Positions 60,301-64,000 of a stretch of DNA of 64,000 nt are shown one piece after another. Within the stretch, counting starts at the first letter, position 1. Every line of letters starts with the position of its first letter. The notes beneath the pieces are model-generated. The model saw only the letters and a list, made by a program, of their open reading frames with translations, was not told the DNA's origin and ran no database searches. The DNA is from Agapanthus africanus (taxonomy: Eukaryota; Streptophyta; Magnoliopsida; Asparagales; Amaryllidaceae), in contig CM057338.1 in NCBI GenBank assembly GCA_030015575.1, positions 827,692,353 through 827,756,352 of the forward strand, in the 5' to 3' direction. A program made the position numbers and the translations under genes.

Positions 60301-62229
60301 GGATATGCCCTAGAGGCCATTGTTGTACATATGATGTATAATATAGTGGATGCTTGGATATATATAGAGAGGACTTTCTTGCTCAACATGATAGTATGCT
60401 ATCTGGTTTCACTTTGTCTTAACATATTGACTTGTATTGTAATACTGTTTTACTCTCACATGTTGATAAAGCCCTTAGGATATGTACTTGACTACTAGAA
60501 CTATGATGCAGATCATACTAGTGGGGCCAGGGTAGTCTACAAGTACATCCTATAATTGTTCCTAGTCGAGGGTGTATAGAGACAGGGAATCGATACTCCA
60601 GAGTAGACTAGCGTATACGCATCTTGACCCATATGATGGGCGATGGATGATCCCACATCCATTGGTATTTGACATCAAAGATGGTGTACGGGTGCTCAGT
60701 GGAGACTGGGTACACTGAACGAACTCGCCGAGAACTCCTAGATGGTATTATACCTATCGTCAGATAGCAGTTCTCTGGTGACACTGGTACAGGTTAGTCT
60801 GTAGACCTGAGATCGTCATAGAGTCTTGTGTGATTCCCACTATGCTTTGATTTCTACCTTACCACGTTCATGAGAACGTGCAAAATGGTTGCTTTTGGGT
60901 ACAGTCCCGAATCACATGGAGGTAATGAGCGATAGGAGGGGTTTCGTCTCCCCCGGTATTGGGGGTTGATGTTGCGCTGTGTTCGATTGGCTATAACTGG
61001 AAGTCCCTGACCAGGGCTGATATGGAGATATACTGATAAGTGTTATCAGTAGTTTCTCGACCCGTTATGAGCCTCACATCGACACGACTTATCGGTTACT
61101 GGGGTCTGACGTTTACCACCCCTAGACTAGATATGCGACATATCAGACGAAAAGACCGGACTGTACGGTAGTGTTACTGATTGGATTCACAGGAGTGTGA
61201 GAAGGCTTGCTTATTGATCTTCTGATCGCTCAATATCCGGGTGGCCGTTACGTTTAGCTGACCGCTTGCGGCTTGTGGGTGTTTGATATGATCATCACCT
61301 ACTGCCGGCGTATTGACGAATCTTTAGAGTCCTACACAGAGGTTTCCGGGCTCAGGCGAAACGGAGTAAGAGCACACATGTGATATGTGCGGGACCGAGA
61401 TTGATACGAGTATGTGATATCGTATTGTATTCTCGCGATTTGTGATATCGGCCGGTTATATGTGATATAGCTGGGTCATCAGATCAAGTGTTGATTCGGT
61501 GAAATGATACATTTTATATTTGTCGGTTATATGAAATATAGCCGGATATCGGATCAAGTGTTGATTCGATAATTTAATGTATAATTATATATTTGATATA
61601 TTAAATTACATTAACTAATATATTCTCACTTAAGTATTTTCATTTTCTCACTTTGGATACATTTAAACATATATGTGATATATGTTTATTGTATTCTTTT
61701 CTTGTTACATTAAATATTATATATGTGATATATAATATTGTAATATGCTAGGTTATAAATGCAACTAGGGTTTATGAGATTAATACCATGGCTAGGTTTA
61801 TGGTTAGGTTTTTAATTATCTTAGTTAATTTTAATTGTGTGGATTAATCTTGAGATATTTTCTTGTGCTGACTTAGTCCACCCTTCTTGATATTTCTAAG
61901 ATATTTATTAACCTAACCTTTAACTCTAACCCATAGTTTATTATCTACATGAGTTAGCCATGACACATTAAACCCATGGTTGCATTTCTAACCTCATTAC
62001 AATTTCATTCTCACTTGAGCTTGAGTTTCTTCTTCTTCTTCATTTTTTGATATTCTTGCTCTCTTGATTTATTCATGTGATGAAAAATAGTGAGAAATAA
62101 ATTTCTAAGGTGATCAAAATTCCTACTTTATCATTCTCTTCTATACTAACCATATAGATTAGTGTGTTAGCTTCACTAATCCATAATTAGTGAAGAGATA
62201 GCTTGGGTTTGTGATTCCTCAAGGTAGAT
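60301..62229 (+). repeat. CopF 3' LTR, interrupted by Gy2
   Basis: GATATGCCCTAGAGGCCATTG onwards matches copia LTRs. The extreme start is not visible and the end lies beyond Gy2. Hairpins with G-N-G loops recur near 61449-61580. Confidence 0.8.
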
Positions 62230-62690
62230 TGTTCATATCAGATTTTTGCATTTTTATACCGCTCATTTTTTATCACATTGCTTATAGGTAGGTACTCTTG
62301 ATCCGTGTTTGCTAGATAATTGCAGATTACAGGTTCTCAGCTCTAAGCAGTGAAATTCATGGAAAAGCGCGACAAATTCTGGATTACTGCCAACCACAGA
62401 TAAAATACGGGTCTCCGCTCTCTATCCGTATGTTGCCACACACCAGTTTAAAGGACAAAATGGCAAATCAATGGTCATTTTCATGCACAAAGCACAATGT
62501 CAACACAAGATCCATGATATCTATGCGGAGCTCAAGAAAATCATGACAAAAGATCCACATCAAATCACCTTTTGATCTGCTGAAAATCTGGAAGAAATGT
62601 AAAGAGCTTCTGAGAAACCAAGTATACCATACTGAAGAGAACAGCAACACAGGGAAACCCACCAAAAACGACTTGCCAACTCACCTAAAT

Positions 62691-62743
62691 GGCCACGGAT
62701 CCGCGGCCAACATGGCGACTCGGCCGCGGATCCGCGGCCGAGT
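62691..62743. repeat. CCGCGG hairpin cassette, copy g (Gy2 LTR)
   Basis: GGCCACGGATCCGCGGCC and GGCCGCGGATCCGCGGCC, with outer bases ACTCG/CGAGT on the right arm. It is about 90 bases upstream of the TATA box, as in Gy1. Confidence 0.83.
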
Positions 62744-62829
62744 TGACTCGGCAACTGATTATTTTCTGGGGGCGGTTTAGTCAATTTATTTGGGTCCTGA
62801 ATGTTGCCCTAGGGATTTTGTTTCCTGCC

Positions 62830-62837
62830 TATAAATA
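62830..62837 (+). promoter_or_regulatory. Gy2 LTR TATA box
   Basis: TATAAATA in the same CCTATAAATAGCC context as Gy1. Confidence 0.75.
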
Positions 62838-63804
62838 GCCCAGAACAATGCCAAGTGAATGGTGCTTATTCTTGTGTGAGATTTTAGGATAGATTTTGTA
62901 GTTCTTCTTTCTCTTTTCATCTTTCTCCATTAAAACCTTGTAGTGAGCTTTTATGAGTGAAGTGATGAATAAAAGAGTTCTTTTCTTTATCATGCTTATC
63001 TTGTTATTTTGTTAATTATATTTTCTTGTAATTTTCATTTGTTAATCTAGTTGTTGTTATTTGTTGTTTGTTTCTTTCTTCTTCTATTTTCTCTTTATCC
63101 TTAACAACAATGATGCTTAAGCTTGATCCTTGCCAAAGTGAGGTCTCAAATAGCTAGTTGTAATCTTCTAATCTCTTTCTTTCTATCTTCCTCCTTTTGT
63201 TGTATTTTCCTTTTCTTTGTAATGGGTGAGTAGTTTCTCACTTGTTAGGGTAGAATAAGGAAAGTTTGAGAGAAAGAAATCTCTCTCACTCTTTTCTTGC
63301 CCAACTTAATTCAGACTCTCGTTAATTGAACCACAATCTGCTCCCTACGACACCCTATCCTACATGATAGCGGTGATTCCTTAGCGAGACCGGTTGTGGT
63401 TGAATTACCGGAGGTTAAGACCAAGAGCCAAGAACGGACGGACAAGGACCAACAGGAAGAAACTAAGCGTTGGAAAGCCTAGTTATACTCGCAAGTTCCT
63501 TCCTAGTCATGCTAATCCCCGTTGTTGCCGATTACTGTAACACCGATATTAAGAGTGGTAACGAAAGAAGTGAGCGACTCCTATCTTAAACTAACCTAAT
63601 CCTAACCCTAACAAGCTCTCTTTTTATACATTTTAGCACATAGTTAATTTCAAACAAACCTGGATATTTGGACTTAACTCGTTAAAGCACATAGAAAAAG
63701 ATTCCCATCTCCCTGCGGACGACCCATACTCAACCGGTTAGCTACAAGCGAAACCGTCTTGATTGCGGTAATTAACTAAGCACGCAAAAACTCTAACAAT
63801 CAAA

Positions 63805-63822
63805 TGACGCCGTTGTCGGGGA
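63805..63822 (+). other. Gy2 primer binding site, tRNA-Asp type
   Basis: TGACGCCGTTGTCGGGGA follows the LTR end by two bases. It differs from the Gy1 site at two positions. Confidence 0.85.
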
Positions 63823-64000
63823 GACGGTAGTTTATTTCTTTGTGTAATTTCGGGTTAATTTGTGAATATAACCGAAAAACAAAACAAAAAAATATATTGT
63901 AAAAATCATCTTGTTATTTTTTGATTAGTTTTTGTGCAAGTGTGCAGGATAGAAAGAAGGTCGAGTTCAGTGCCAAAGATGTGGGAAGTTAGACCCATAA

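Larger units (their letters stand above)
43014..62229 (+). mobile_element. CopF, old Ty1/copia retrotransposon carrying nested CopE
   Basis: 5' LTR at 43014-43911 and 54312-55602, primer site 55604-55616, leader, shortened coding region, then a 3' LTR from about 60300 that Gy2 interrupts at 62230. The two LTRs differ by about 11% over their first 480 bases and more later. Either the element is old or the two ends come from different copies. Broken, with several breaks. The outer right end lies beyond the window. Confidence 0.75.
62230..63802 (+). repeat. Gy2 5' LTR
   Basis: 1573 bases, TGTTCATATCAG to AACAATCA. TATAAATAGCC begins at 62830. The ATG-rich small ORFs inside are not supported as genes. 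Confidence 0.85.
62230..64000 (+). mobile_element. Gy2, Ty3/gypsy element related to Gy1 (runs off the window)
   Basis: 5' LTR 62230-63802 and primer site from 63805, then about 180 bases of leader. LTR start (TGTTCA), TATA box, CCGCGG cassette upstream of it and primer site all match Gy1 in order, but sequence divergence is large, so this is another subfamily. Its coding capacity cannot be judged here. Confidence 0.85.

Noticed and set aside
1-64000. Envelope-like gene or retrovirus
   Set aside because: I saw no signal peptide, no transmembrane-bearing ORF after pol and no env-like frame in any element. The Gy1 ORF has no convincing membrane segment.

Overview
This is nuclear DNA of a flowering plant, and everything visible in it is LTR retrotransposon. 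Two primer-binding-site types support the plant assignment. The Ty1/copia copies carry TGGTATCAGAGC, matching the 3' end of initiator tRNA-Met. One Ty3/gypsy family carries TGGCGCCGTTGCCGGGGA, matching plant tRNA-Asp. I found no host gene, tRNA or rRNA gene, DNA transposon or CRISPR. The window reads as a nest of eight elements, named here Gy1, CopA, CopB, CopC, GyD, CopE, CopF and Gy2, that accounts for essentially all 64 kb.

Layout. Gy1 (start before base 1, to 6149, +) is a gypsy element with no visible pol and one intact 550-residue ORF of unknown function. CopA (minus) is an old copia backbone split by later arrivals: LTR at 6154-7369 and 28391-29396, decayed interior at 29397-29507 and 38245-43013. 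CopB (7370-28385, minus, target duplication AGTAG) sits in the CopA LTR. CopC (16617-27291, plus, target duplication TATCA) sits in CopB's 5' LTR; it is the best-preserved copy and the only one with a recognisable copia gag. GyD (29508-38239, minus, target duplication TGTAT) is a gypsy-type element with gag but no pol, inserted in the CopA interior. CopF (43014-62229, plus) lies in the CopA leader. CopE (43912-54306, minus, target duplication GGATT) lies in CopF's 5' LTR. Gy2 (62230 to the end, plus), a relative of Gy1, lies in CopF's 3' LTR. By-eye LTR comparison fits the nesting: CopC about 1%, CopE about 1.3%, CopB and GyD about 3%, Gy1 about 4%, CopF above 10%.

What stands out is RNA-like structure. 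The copia elements have unusually long 5' leaders (2.5-3.2 kb). These carry (i) a GC-rich CCGCGG hairpin that also occurs in the gypsy leader and LTRs, (ii) three successive hairpins that share an almost constant 20-base core but have covarying stems, and (iii) a GAAA-tetraloop hairpin. The copia LTRs carry a string of hairpins closed by three-base G-N-G loops. The GyD LTR carries about 13 consecutive small hairpins just downstream of its TATA box, and its 3' region has further hairpins and several tandem arrays. Gy1 repeats a hairpin-plus-polypurine module three times. Three or four of the copia copies have a short shared leader peptide, or a duplicated unknown segment, where CopC has gag. 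One of these, CopE, has young LTRs around a long-decayed coding region, which suggests it was mobilised by proteins from another element.

All similarity figures were counted by eye. No alignment, folding or database search was run.
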